Source: Bacteroidota bacterium (GTDB lineage Bacteria > Bacteroidota > Bacteroidia > Chitinophagales > Chitinophagaceae). Taken from it: DNA of 9,430 bases. The notes beneath the pieces were generated by a model. It did not search any database and was not told where the DNA came from. It saw only the letters and a program-made list of their open reading frames with translations. Of this stretch, positions 1-6,941 are shown in pieces. The translations under genes were made by a program, and so were the position numbers. The stretch covers positions 1 through 9,430 of the forward strand of contig JAJXYG010000085.1 in the NCBI GenBank assembly GCA_021780705.1, in the 5' to 3' direction. Numbering within the stretch: position 1 is the stretch's first letter; each line of letters opens with the position of its first letter.

Positions 1-727
1 GTACCAGGTTTTCGATATAATCCACTTTTTCTGCCGTCCCCAGCCATAAATCCCAGTTCAGTTCCTTTGGAACAGGAGGCCGGTTTGTGGGCCAGGGAAT
101 ACCTTGCGGCCAAACCGGCCGGTTGGTCCAGTTGTATACTTTGGTAATATCGCCAATGAGCCCTGCTTCAAACCATTCCCGAAGCGTGCGCATTCCGTCG
201 CAAGAGGCACCCTGGTCCCCCATCTGGGTTACGACCTTGTACTTTTCAGCGGCCTCCGTCAAAATCCGGGCTTCATAAATATCATGGGTCAGGGGTTTTT
301 GCAGGTACAGATGCTTTTTCATTTTCATAGCGCTCAGCCCCACAATGGCATGGTTGTGATCCGGAATGGCTACAGACACTGCATCGAAATTCTTATGTTC
401 TTTTTCAAACATCTCTCTCCAGTCATGGTAAAATCCGGCACTAGGAAATTCCTTGCGGCGTGGAGCGGCCATCCGGTCATCGACGTCACAGAGAAATGCA
501 ACTACCGCATTTTTTTTGGGGGCCTTTGCATAGTGAGATATATCATTGGCCGCTTCTCCTCCACAGCCTACCGCGGCAATATATAATTTATCACTGGGGG
601 CTACATACCCTTTACCTCCCAGTACATGTCGGGGTACGATATAAAATCCTGCCGCCGTGAGGGCGGTATTTTTAATAAAATCGGCGCGGGAAATGCCTTT
701 TTCATCATTTGTGTTTTGCTCGTCCAT
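1..727 (-). CDS. Gfo/Idh/MocA family oxidoreductase, 3' end cut by window edge
   Basis: NAD(P)-dependent sugar oxidoreductase; 242 codons are visible and the C-terminal part lies beyond base 1. My translation from ATG at 727 starts MDEQNTNDEKGISRADFIK. Residues 49-60 form the Rossmann glycine motif (YIAAVGCGGEAA), CDVDD at 80-84 ends the second strand, PDHNHA lies at 122-127, and QKPLTHDIYEA at 143-153 carries the family lysine (K144). The stretch around TNRPVWPQGIPWP is typical of the secreted Bacteroidota/Planctomycete branch. Residues 13-38 look like a Tat signal (S-R-A-D-F-I-K, then a hydrophobic segment), but the second arginine is alanine. It lies 142 bp downstream of a DUF1080 gene on the same strand, suggesting an operon and a role in 3-keto-glycoside metabolism. 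Substrate is unknown; a GH109-type glycosidase of the same fold is a less likely alternative. The family is secure, the substrate is not. Confidence 0.93.
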   Translation of the reverse strand, partial: MDEQNTNDEKGISRADFIKNTALTAAGFYIVPRHVLGGKGYVAPSDKLYIAAVGCGGEAANDISHYAKAPKKNAVVAFLCDVDDRMAAPRRKEFPSAGFYHDWREMFEKEHKNFDAVSVAIPDHNHAIVGLSAMKMKKHLYLQKPLTHDIYEARILTEAAEKYKVVTQMGDQGASCDGMRTLREWFEAGLIGDITKVYNWTNRPVWPQGIPWPTNRPPVPKELNWDLWLGTAEKVDYIENLV

Positions 728-869
728 GGTCGTATGTTTTAATTTTATTAAGGATAGATTTGATCAAAGGAAATGAGTGTCCCATAGGGAGAAGCTTATT
801 CAGAATTTGAGAAGAAGTTTGGTCAAGCAGGGGGCTTCGCAAAGCAACCCCATATGGGTCAGGTTCTCG

Positions 870-1601
870 CTATAGCTTTCGGATCATCACATTTCGGTAC
901 CACAGCTTGCCCGTCTCTGTTCCCTGAATGGAGATATGTCCCTTCTGGAAGGTGCCAAATCCGGGCCATTGGGCGAACTTGCTGTGAGCCACCATATCCT
1001 TCCAGTGGGCATCCCACATTTGAGTTTCCAGTATCTTATGGCCATTCTGAATAAAGGCAATGTGCCCGTGGTCGGCTATGATTTCGTATTGATTCCAGTG
1101 TCCACCATTGCGGACCCATTCCGTATCAGCCGGTATCAGGTCATACAGATCTCCAGCCCTGCATTTTAGAATTCTTCCATCATCATTGCATGCCAGGTCA
1201 GCAATCTGCATTTCAGGTCCTGACTCGTAGGTATTATGAAACTCTGGAGATTCATGAACATAAAACATGATCCCGCTGTTGGCGCAAGGTTCCATCTTCC
1301 ATTCAATTTTGAAATCAAAATTCTCGTATTCGTCATTAGTGACCAGGTCTGCAAAATCTTTGTAGACACTTTTGGAATTCTTATTCAAAAAAATCATCCC
1401 GTCTTTTACCTGCCAAGCACTTCCGGGTGCCTTTTCCAGATAGGAGTGCCATCCATGAAGGTCCTTGCCGTTAAAAAGTAATTGCCATCCTTCAGCTTTT
1501 TGTTGGGCGGTGAGGGTATTGGGTTTTTGCGCGTTGGCCGCTGTAAAGGAAAGAAGAGAAATGCTGATTGTCATCAACAGGGTGTGTAATCTTGCAAGCA
1601 T
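870..1601 (-). CDS. Secreted DUF1080 / 3-keto-disaccharide hydrolase-type protein
   Basis: A 243-residue protein that is essentially one DUF1080 (concanavalin-like beta-sandwich) domain, the usual size for the family. Residues 1-24 form a Sec signal peptide with an A-N-A cleavage site before Q25. Family features are NGKDLHGW at 44-51, an NSGI motif at 108-111, ESGPEMQIAD at 126-135, and the closing strand LWYRNVMIRKL at 233-243. Characterised DUF1080 proteins hydrolyse 3-keto-glycosides, and many members sit beside Gfo/Idh/MocA oxidoreductases, as here. I infer a periplasmic or outer-surface hydrolase acting with the downstream oxidoreductase; the sugar is not readable from sequence. The ATG at 1601 is the natural start because the signal peptide follows at once. 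The leader has no Shine-Dalgarno but is A-rich, and it carries an 18-bp element shared with the GH20 gene. Confidence 0.93.
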   Translation of the reverse strand: MLARLHTLLMTISISLLSFTAANAQKPNTLTAQQKAEGWQLLFNGKDLHGWHSYLEKAPGSAWQVKDGMIFLNKNSKSVYKDFADLVTNDEYENFDFKIEWKMEPCANSGIMFYVHESPEFHNTYESGPEMQIADLACNDDGRILKCRAGDLYDLIPADTEWVRNGGHWNQYEIIADHGHIAFIQNGHKILETQMWDAHWKDMVAHSKFAQWPGFGTFQKGHISIQGTETGKLWYRNVMIRKL

Positions 1602-1670
1602 CGTATTTTTTTATTGAAAGGTAAGAGTTTATGGGAATTCCTGAAGGGTGTTCATAAAAAATTCCAAAAG

Positions 1671-1688
1671 ATTTTACCCCATTTGCCC
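1671..1688 (-). promoter_or_regulatory. Shared 18-bp leader element, copy 1 (before DUF1080 gene)
   Basis: Read on the minus strand this is GGGCAAATGGGGTAAAAT, ending 69 bases before the DUF1080 start codon. A second copy in the same orientation, identical at 16 of 18 positions, lies before the GH20 gene (4654-4671). The similarity stops at both ends of the 18 bases, as expected of a binding site and not of a duplicated segment. Regulator unknown; a transcription-factor or promoter role is inferred from position and conservation only. Confidence 0.45.
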
Positions 1689-1786
1689 AACCCGGTCCGC
1701 TGTTTTTGCATCAAAAGGGCATCTCCAAAATGAGATGGAATAAATATCCTAGCTTCGCAGGGTCAATCCGATTGGACTCAAAGTCT

Positions 1787-1794
1787 TAATTTTG
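1787..1794 (+). promoter_or_regulatory. Candidate Bacteroidota -7 promoter element for the lipoprotein gene
   Basis: TAATTTTG matches the TAnnTTTG -7 consensus of the Bacteroidota primary sigma factor and ends 18 bases before the ATG at 1813, which would give a leader of roughly a dozen bases. No good -33 TTG lies at the usual 19-21 base spacing (the nearest, 1772-1774, is too close), so this is only a half-supported promoter. Confidence 0.4.
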
Positions 1795-1812
1795 CGACCC
1801 TATTGAAATTTT

Positions 1813-2568
1813 ATGAAAAGAAATCCTACAGTAATTTTATTGAAGTCCCTTGCCATTCTCGCTCTTGGGATCAGCTGCTTTCAGCTCTCTTCCTGTAAAA
1901 AGATGCAGAATCCTTCCCTAAGCCAGGTACAGACGGTAGACACCACCCTCACCGACAGCACCATTTATCTGGACATCACCCTTAATGGCACCCGGGTCCT
2001 CGCCGTACAAAAACTTGGTGCAGGACCTTACTATTGGGGCACCCTTGTGGGGATCAACCCGGTGGACAGTACTACCTACGGCTACAACCGTCTGGGTTCT
2101 GTAATGACTTATCAGGCACAAAATTCCTCTCCTGCATTTGGATGGGCATTGGGAAATTACAATGACTGGATCCGACTCTATTATTACAATACCCTCCCTT
2201 CCAATTTCGTGGATTCCTTTTTTGCTGCCGGCAATTACAATTATTCCGTGTTGACTCACGATACGACCTTCACGTACCTGGGATCTACCACCGATACGGT
2301 GATCAAACTTGGTACTACGGTGACCGATACCCTGCTTTCTCCGGGGATCAATATGCTTTATAGTGACAACAAGGGAGTTCTTTGGCAAACTTTCTGGGGA
2401 AGTACCGATCAGACCGGAAGCTATTTTGCCATTCAAAGTGTAAAAACAGTGAAGACTTCTCCCCTGGTATGTATGGTAACCGCCAGTTTTGCATGCAAGC
2501 TCTATGATCAACATGGAAATGTGCTCACCCTCACCAATGGGAAGGGAAGGTTCTTAGTATACCTTTAA
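1813..2568 (+). CDS. Putative lipoprotein of unknown function
   Basis: I do not recognise a named family. The 251-residue product begins with a basic n-region (MKRN), a hydrophobic core, and a lipobox LSSC with the acylated cysteine most likely C28 (C22 in LGISC is a poorer alternative). The residues after C28 are K-K, not acidic, so the acidic surface-export signal described for some Bacteroidota lipoproteins is not obvious and a periplasm-facing location is plausible. The mature part is rich in T, S, Y and N with alternating hydrophobic patterns (for example TIYLDITLNGTRVLAV at about 50-65), suggesting an all-beta fold; it has no visible catalytic motif. It is transcribed divergently from the DUF1080 gene and converges on the GH20 gene, so a glycan-related role is possible only by association. 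The antisense open frame over it is not credible. Confidence 0.85.
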   Translation: MKRNPTVILLKSLAILALGISCFQLSSCKKMQNPSLSQVQTVDTTLTDSTIYLDITLNGTRVLAVQKLGAGPYYWGTLVGINPVDSTTYGYNRLGSVMTYQAQNSSPAFGWALGNYNDWIRLYYYNTLPSNFVDSFFAAGNYNYSVLTHDTTFTYLGSTTDTVIKLGTTVTDTLLSPGINMLYSDNKGVLWQTFWGSTDQTGSYFAIQSVKTVKTSPLVCMVTASFACKLYDQHGNVLTLTNGKGRFLVYL

Positions 2569-2627
2569 ATCACTTCCCTTTCCACCGAAGAGAGTTCTGC
2601 ATAAACTGTCAAAATCCGGGACAACCT

Positions 2628-2642
2628 GCCGGGTACACCGGC
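2628..2642 (-). terminator. Weak hairpin between converging genes, possible GH20 terminator
   Basis: GCCGG and CCGGC form a 5-bp GC-only stem around a 5-base loop, starting 3 bases after the GH20 stop codon on the minus strand and inside the 77-bp convergent spacer. The following T stretch is short and lies about ten bases beyond the stem, so intrinsic termination is uncertain. Confidence 0.25.
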
Positions 2643-2645
2643 TGA

Positions 2646-4559
2646 TCAATCACTATGTTTAGCCTTGGCCTGAAGTTCTGTCACCGGAACCGTCATCATT
2701 CTTCCGATGGGCTTCCCATCCCGGTAAGTGATCACCTTCATAAATGAGGCATCGGAAGGCATCACCACAGGTTCGGTATATTTGGGATAGAACTGGTCAG
2801 GAAATGAATTGTCAAAGGAATAATAAATATCCAACCCTTTAATTTCAGTTTCCATTTCCACAACGATACTACTGTCGGGTCCCACAGAGGCATTGATGAT
2901 CGGATCATATATACTGGGCGCGTACTTGACATTTTCCACATCAAGCCTACCAAATTGATCTTGAACCCTTCCGACAAAATTATCCCAGTTCTTGCTGGCT
3001 TTGGGCGACCACAAGTCTTCTGAAATCGCAAATGCCCGGGGCCAGGTCATGTATTCTGCGTGCCGCATATTATACACCTGTTCCGTCCATAAATTGGCCT
3101 GTCCTCCAAGGATGTATTTGGGTTCCACACTGTCGGGAACAGGTTCAAATTCATAGGCCTTCTTCAGGCGCAGGGTGGCGTATACATGGGGCTCGATCGC
3201 GGGGTCTCCCTGCATATAATCAAGGTAGGCATAGGTAGTAGGGCTCATGACCACATCGTGTCCCATTTTGGCTGCTGCAATGCCACCGGCCATACCCCGC
3301 CAGCTCATCACGACTGCATCAGGAGCAAGACCTCCTTCAAGGATTTCATCCCATCCCATGAATTTCTTCCCCTTGGACTCCACAATCTTTTCCACCCTCT
3401 TTTCAAAATAGCTCTGGACTTGCTCCATATTGGTCAGCCCTTCACGCTTCATCAAGGCTTTGACCGCATCGCTTTTTTCCCAGAAATTCTTGGGACATTC
3501 ATCTCCTCCCAAATGGATATACGGGAATGGAAATAATTGGGCAACCTGGGTGATGACTTTGTCCAAAAATTCATACACCTTTTCATTTGCCGGGCAGAGG
3601 GTATTGTCTACCAGGGCAATCGGAGGAGCTCCGTGAGACCAGTCCATGATCCTTTCTCCTGACCTTACCTGGTATTTGTCTGCCCCCGGGGTACAGGAGA
3701 GGTCCGGGTAGGACACCACTGCAGCAAGGCTGTGACCCGGCACATCAATTTCAGGGAGTATGTTGACAAAGCGGTCTTGTGCATATTTCACAATCTCTTT
3801 GATATCCTCCTGGGTATAAAATCCTCCATAATTTCTGGGAGCGTCAGGGGCCGGAGGCGCGAAGGTGCCAAAGTATCCCACCTTTTTCACATTCCAGGCA
3901 CCTACATCCGTCAGCCTGGGCAATCCCTTGATTTGAATACGCCACCCTTCATCGTCAGTCAAATGCAGATGAAGCAGGTTAAATTTATAGCGAACCATTT
4001 GATCGATATAGGCTTCCACTTGCTCCTTGGTGAAAAAATGCCTGGCCACGTCAAACATCAGTCCCCTCCAACCAAAACGGGGATAATCCGTAATGGCCAC
4101 ACAGGGAGCTTCCCATTTGACTCCTTTTTGAAGCTGGTTGGCCTGGATCTGGTCCGGGAATAATTGCAGCAGGGACTGAACCCCGTAGAATAATCCTGCA
4201 GGTTCATTGGCGGTAATGACAATATTGTGGGGACTTACCGTTAAATGGTAGCCTTCCTTTCCAATCAAATCCTCAAATTTCGAATTCAGCTTCAGTGTTA
4301 TGGTTGCTGTTCCCTGGTGTTTGAGGGTCACCTCCCCTCCTGTCGGCACGGAGAAACGGCTGTGCAGCACCATGACAATTTCTTTCATCTGCGCACCTTC
4401 AGGCACAGAGATGGAGACGTCTCTGGGTAAAATAAAATTTCCGGCATGCTGGGTTACAGACACCGGTTCCGGGATTATAGATACCCCCGTGGTGGCACTT
4501 TGTGCAAAAATCCATTGAGAAAAAAGACAGGCAAGAATCCAACCAAATAATTTTTTCAT
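2646..4559 (-). CDS. Secreted beta-N-acetylhexosaminidase, glycoside hydrolase family 20
   Basis: Removes terminal beta-linked GlcNAc or GalNAc from glycans such as chitin oligomers, N-glycans or mucin. The 637-residue length is normal for Bacteroidota GH20 enzymes. Order: Sec signal peptide (1-19, cut before Q20), an N-terminal GH20b-type alpha/beta domain (about 25-150), the catalytic barrel (about 155-515), and a C-terminal beta domain (about 560-630, with YYSFDNSFPDQFYP). The substrate-assisted catalytic pair D353-E354 sits in HLGGDECPK. Other conserved residues are R173 in DVARHF, HLHLTDDEGWR after it, and W491/E493 in ANLWTEQ. All key residues are present, so it should be active. An alternative lipobox at C11 is too close to the N-terminus to be convincing. 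It converges on the lipoprotein gene; its leader has an 11-A tract and the 18-bp element shared with the DUF1080 gene. Confidence 0.97.
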   Translation of the reverse strand: MKKLFGWILACLFSQWIFAQSATTGVSIIPEPVSVTQHAGNFILPRDVSISVPEGAQMKEIVMVLHSRFSVPTGGEVTLKHQGTATITLKLNSKFEDLIGKEGYHLTVSPHNIVITANEPAGLFYGVQSLLQLFPDQIQANQLQKGVKWEAPCVAITDYPRFGWRGLMFDVARHFFTKEQVEAYIDQMVRYKFNLLHLHLTDDEGWRIQIKGLPRLTDVGAWNVKKVGYFGTFAPPAPDAPRNYGGFYTQEDIKEIVKYAQDRFVNILPEIDVPGHSLAAVVSYPDLSCTPGADKYQVRSGERIMDWSHGAPPIALVDNTLCPANEKVYEFLDKVITQVAQLFPFPYIHLGGDECPKNFWEKSDAVKALMKREGLTNMEQVQSYFEKRVEKIVESKGKKFMGWDEILEGGLAPDAVVMSWRGMAGGIAAAKMGHDVVMSPTTYAYLDYMQGDPAIEPHVYATLRLKKAYEFEPVPDSVEPKYILGGQANLWTEQVYNMRHAEYMTWPRAFAISEDLWSPKASKNWDNFVGRVQDQFGRLDVENVKYAPSIYDPIINASVGPDSSIVVEMETEIKGLDIYYSFDNSFPDQFYPKYTEPVVMPSDASFMKVITYRDGKPIGRMMTVPVTELQAKAKHSD

Positions 4560-4570
4560 AATACAAGCAA

Positions 4571-4581
4571 TTTTTTTTTTT
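4571..4581 (-). repeat. 11-base A tract in the GH20 leader
   Basis: Eleven consecutive T on the plus strand (A on the coding strand), 11 bases before the GH20 start codon. A-rich leaders substitute for Shine-Dalgarno sequences in many Bacteroidota genes, so this may aid translation initiation. A tract this long is also prone to length change. Confidence 0.6.
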
Positions 4582-4653
4582 GAAAGATTTAGCGGGTAGG
4601 AGATGTCCTTGCAAAATAGGTTATTTTATCATTCCTTAAACCCCATTACCCAC

Positions 4654-4671
4654 ATTTTATCCGATTTGCCC
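4654..4671 (-). promoter_or_regulatory. Shared 18-bp leader element, copy 2 (before GH20 gene)
   Basis: Read on the minus strand this is GGGCAAATCGGATAAAAT, ending 94 bases before the GH20 start codon. It differs from copy 1 (1671-1688) at two positions and has the same orientation relative to its gene. It lies in the 138-bp gap after the CotH-like gene, implying that the GH20 gene has its own promoter. The role is inferred. Confidence 0.45.
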
Positions 4672-4697
4672 GATGAGCGGCATTCTTTACCTGCCAG

Positions 4698-5795
4698 TCA
4701 GTTCTTCATTCCCTTTATTTCAATATGATTTTCCGGTTTACAGGGGGCACTGAATTCGTGTTCTCTGTCTCGGCGATTATTGATTGTCCGGTAAAAACCA
4801 TCCAGAAAACGGTGAACAAATTTTCGATAGGAAGGACTGATCAGGGTGCAGCTGTCGTATACCTGGTAGAACCGGGGCTTCAGTTGATTGAACAATTTGA
4901 AGGTGGAATCCAATTGATTCAGATCAGTTTCGCAGAGGCCGCGATATAACCGGGTGAGATTGGAAGTGATCCCCAGTTCCGCATGGGGAGCGGCATAGGG
5001 AGCGTCCACTATTCCCGCCTGGTCAAAGTCGTAGGGGACTCCCACCGGAGGTAACAGGGTATCAGGCGTAACCAGCACGATATTTTGCAGAAAAGATACC
5101 CCCCAGTCTGTATTGCCTATCATATATTGAAAAACGGCCATCTTCCTGGTATCCTCTCTTTGAAGATGGGACTGATTCAGCAATTGCTTTTTCCAAACCT
5201 CGCTTCCGTTCCTGGCTGCCATTTTCACATCCTGCTCCAGCAAAAAGCAATAATGGGTTTGACTTTTTACTCTATGGCCAGAATCCTCGAAAGTTACCAG
5301 TACCAACCGGTCCAGAAAGCTCATCGGGGAAATCAGGTTATATAATTTATACACCAGGTATTCGCGTACAACATATTCATCCCCGGTGCAGGGTACTACC
5401 AATTTCAGTTTTTCCTGGTGGGAAAACAGGGTTTGTATAGTAAGACTGTCCCCGGGAAAATCCAGGAGCAGCGGGGGCATACCGCAGATGCGCTTCTGTC
5501 TTCTAAAATGTCCCCTGGTCCGGATTCTCAAGGGGATATCCCGGATTTGTGTCCCCTCCCGATAGGAAAGCACAAAAGGATGGTAGGAATTATCTTCACC
5601 AATGGCATTAAAAAGGGCTCCCAGATCTCCCCTCAAGGTAAATTGGACAACTTCCTCCCCACTAAACAAAGGAGACACCTCTTCACTTTGAACTTCCGTC
5701 AGGGGATGCGAAGAAATATCCTGAGCCGAAGCCCGGTTGATTCCCGTAAGCCCCAGCAGGAAAACACTTAATAGCAGGTTACTATGAAGGCACAT
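4698..5795 (-). CDS. Secreted CotH-like (kinase-fold) protein, uncharacterised
   Basis: A 365-residue exported protein: signal peptide 1-24 with an A-S-A site before Q25. The body follows a pattern I associate with a widespread uncharacterised bacterial family resembling CotH spore-coat kinases. It has RIRTRGHFRR at 90-99 followed by CGMPPLLLDF at 104-113, EKLKLVVPC at 128-136 (K129 and K131 are candidate nucleotide-binding lysines), VREYLVYKLYN at 143-153, GNTDW at 227-231 (catalytic-loop-like N228, D230), and PYDFDQAGIVDAPYA at 254-268 (D256 or D258 as metal-binding, DFG-like). CotH phosphorylates secreted proteins; this role here is inference. It follows the prenyl synthase gene by 50 bp, so co-transcription is likely, yet no functional link is evident. 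The ATG at 5795 puts the signal peptide at the very N-terminus. The gene is real; the kinase-fold assignment is moderate. Confidence 0.85.
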   Translation of the reverse strand: MCLHSNLLLSVFLLGLTGINRASAQDISSHPLTEVQSEEVSPLFSGEEVVQFTLRGDLGALFNAIGEDNSYHPFVLSYREGTQIRDIPLRIRTRGHFRRQKRICGMPPLLLDFPGDSLTIQTLFSHQEKLKLVVPCTGDEYVVREYLVYKLYNLISPMSFLDRLVLVTFEDSGHRVKSQTHYCFLLEQDVKMAARNGSEVWKKQLLNQSHLQREDTRKMAVFQYMIGNTDWGVSFLQNIVLVTPDTLLPPVGVPYDFDQAGIVDAPYAAPHAELGITSNLTRLYRGLCETDLNQLDSTFKLFNQLKPRFYQVYDSCTLISPSYRKFVHRFLDGFYRTINNRRDREHEFSAPCKPENHIEIKGMKN

Positions 5796-5845
5796 TGGTC
5801 CAGGTTGTTATACTTTCTTTAGGCCCGTCCACGGCTGTACTGCGA

Positions 5846-6811
5846 TCAGGACTGGCGGTCCAACAGGAAATGGGCCAGTTCTTCCAGCGGTTTTTTCCTG
5901 GATGACAGTACCGCGATATCATCAAGGTGTTGCATTGAGGTAGCCATATAGCGGTCTTTTAAAGCCTTAGCCCATTGATCCACCTGGCATTCCCTGTAAA
6001 GTGCCAGTACGGCTTGCACTTTTTCGGTACCCTTCACGTCTGCAGCACGATTCAGGGCCTCCAGCCGTGCACCGGCTTCAGATTCCATTACATGGATCTG
6101 CAAAAAGGTCTTCTTGTTGGCAAGGATATCCCCTCCGACCTGTTTGCCGAACTTTTCCGGATCACCGAACGCGTCGAGGTAATCATCCTGTACCTGGAAG
6201 GCAATGCCCAGGTTCTTTCCGAATTCATACAAATGCTCCTGATTGGCAATCCCTGCTCCTCCCAGGACGGCCCCCAACTGAAGGCTGGTTGCCAGCAGGA
6301 CTGAGGTCTTAAGGGTAATCATTTCCACATACTGGTCCATGGTAACCCTAGGCATGCTCTCAAAATCCATGTCGAGTTGCTGGCCTTCACAAACCTGCAT
6401 GGCGGCTGTATTGAACAGCTTAAGCACCCTGGGCAAATATTCCCGGTCAATACTTCGCAGACTTTCGTAAGCGGCCACCAGCATGACATCCCCTGAAAGC
6501 AGGGCAGTGGATTCCCCGAATTTTTTGTGTACGGTAGGCACCCCTCTTCGAAGCGGGGCATGATCCATTATATCATCGTGAACCAGGGTAAAGTTGTGGA
6601 ATAATTCAATGGCTGCAGCTACCTGCCATACATCCGGATTAAGATCATTAACCAGTTCATTTCCCATGACACAAAGCAGGGGCCGGATGCGTTTGCCACC
6701 AAGTGTCAGCAGATATTGTGCACCATCGTACAGATTTTTAGGCTCTAGGGGAAAATGCCGTTTCCCGAATTTTTCTTCAAAGATTTTTGAAATTTCTTGA
6801 AAGGTATGCAT
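5846..6811 (-). CDS. Trans-polyprenyl diphosphate synthase, probably short-chain (FPP/GGPP)
   Basis: Cytosolic isoprenoid chain-elongation enzyme condensing isopentenyl diphosphate onto allylic diphosphates. At 321 residues it has normal length. Visible motifs are GGKRIRP at 38-44 (diphosphate binding), the first Asp-rich motif DDIMD at 79-83 followed by R88-R89, and the second Asp-rich motif DDYLD at 209-213 in QVQDDYLDAFGD. The residue five before the first motif is bulky (F74), which usually blocks long chains and favours C15-C20 products over octaprenyl. Exact product is an inference: farnesyl or geranylgeranyl diphosphate for quinones, undecaprenyl carrier or carotenoids. The gene lies 130 bp downstream of RNase R and 50 bp upstream of the CotH-like gene on the same strand. 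The leader lacks a Shine-Dalgarno sequence and contains short repeats (6854-6883). All catalytic residues are intact. Confidence 0.95.
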   Translation of the reverse strand: MHTFQEISKIFEEKFGKRHFPLEPKNLYDGAQYLLTLGGKRIRPLLCVMGNELVNDLNPDVWQVAAAIELFHNFTLVHDDIMDHAPLRRGVPTVHKKFGESTALLSGDVMLVAAYESLRSIDREYLPRVLKLFNTAAMQVCEGQQLDMDFESMPRVTMDQYVEMITLKTSVLLATSLQLGAVLGGAGIANQEHLYEFGKNLGIAFQVQDDYLDAFGDPEKFGKQVGGDILANKKTFLQIHVMESEAGARLEALNRAADVKGTEKVQAVLALYRECQVDQWAKALKDRYMATSMQHLDDIAVLSSRKKPLEELAHFLLDRQS

Positions 6812-6853
6812 GAGGTGTGATTATCCATTTGTGGTGAAAAATGAAAGGGCCTA

Positions 6854-6883
6854 CCTAACCTACGAATGGTTTCTCCTAACCAT
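6854..6883 (-). promoter_or_regulatory. Short direct and inverted repeats in the prenyl synthase leader
   Basis: On the plus strand CCTAACC occurs at 6854-6860 and again at 6875-6881, 21 bases apart (about two helical turns). The second copy overlaps a perfect 6-bp inverted repeat, ATGGTT (6866-6871) and AACCAT (6878-6883), with a 6-base loop. No T tract follows on either strand, so it is not a convincing terminator for RNase R. It could be an operator, or chance. Confidence 0.25.
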
Positions 6884-6941
6884 GAATAATAGCAGGTACG
6901 GAAGTCAACTCGTCTTGGAGGCAAGTCCCCGGTATAGGAAT

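Noticed and set aside
104..586. 160-codon plus-strand open frame at the left edge
   Set aside because: The minus strand here encodes an unmistakable Gfo/Idh/MocA oxidoreductase with Rossmann and QKP motifs; the plus-strand frame is its shadow.
759..768. TTTGATCAAA palindrome before the oxidoreductase start codon
   Set aside because: Short, AT-rich and common by chance; no second copy near another gene in the window.
830..851. Hairpin GGGG...CCCC after the DUF1080 stop codon as a terminator
   Set aside because: The stem is bulged and short and no T tract follows on the minus strand. Termination here would also cut off the downstream oxidoreductase that appears to be in the same unit.
849..858. 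CCCATATGGG palindrome after the DUF1080 gene
   Set aside because: Ten bases only, not in a promoter position, and consistent with chance.
1918..2514. 198-codon open frame antisense to the lipoprotein gene
   Set aside because: Its translation is rich in G, I, R and H with no domain, signal or leader. The sense frame has a signal peptide, lipobox and promoter element, so this is a shadow.
4522..4535. GH20 protein as a lipoprotein with cysteine at position 11
   Set aside because: The cysteine is too close to the N-terminus for a normal lipobox, and a better Sec site (F-A before Q20) follows.
4673..4696. GGCA/TGCC inverted repeat after the CotH-like gene as a terminator
   Set aside because: Only a 4-bp stem with a long loop and no T tract on the minus strand.
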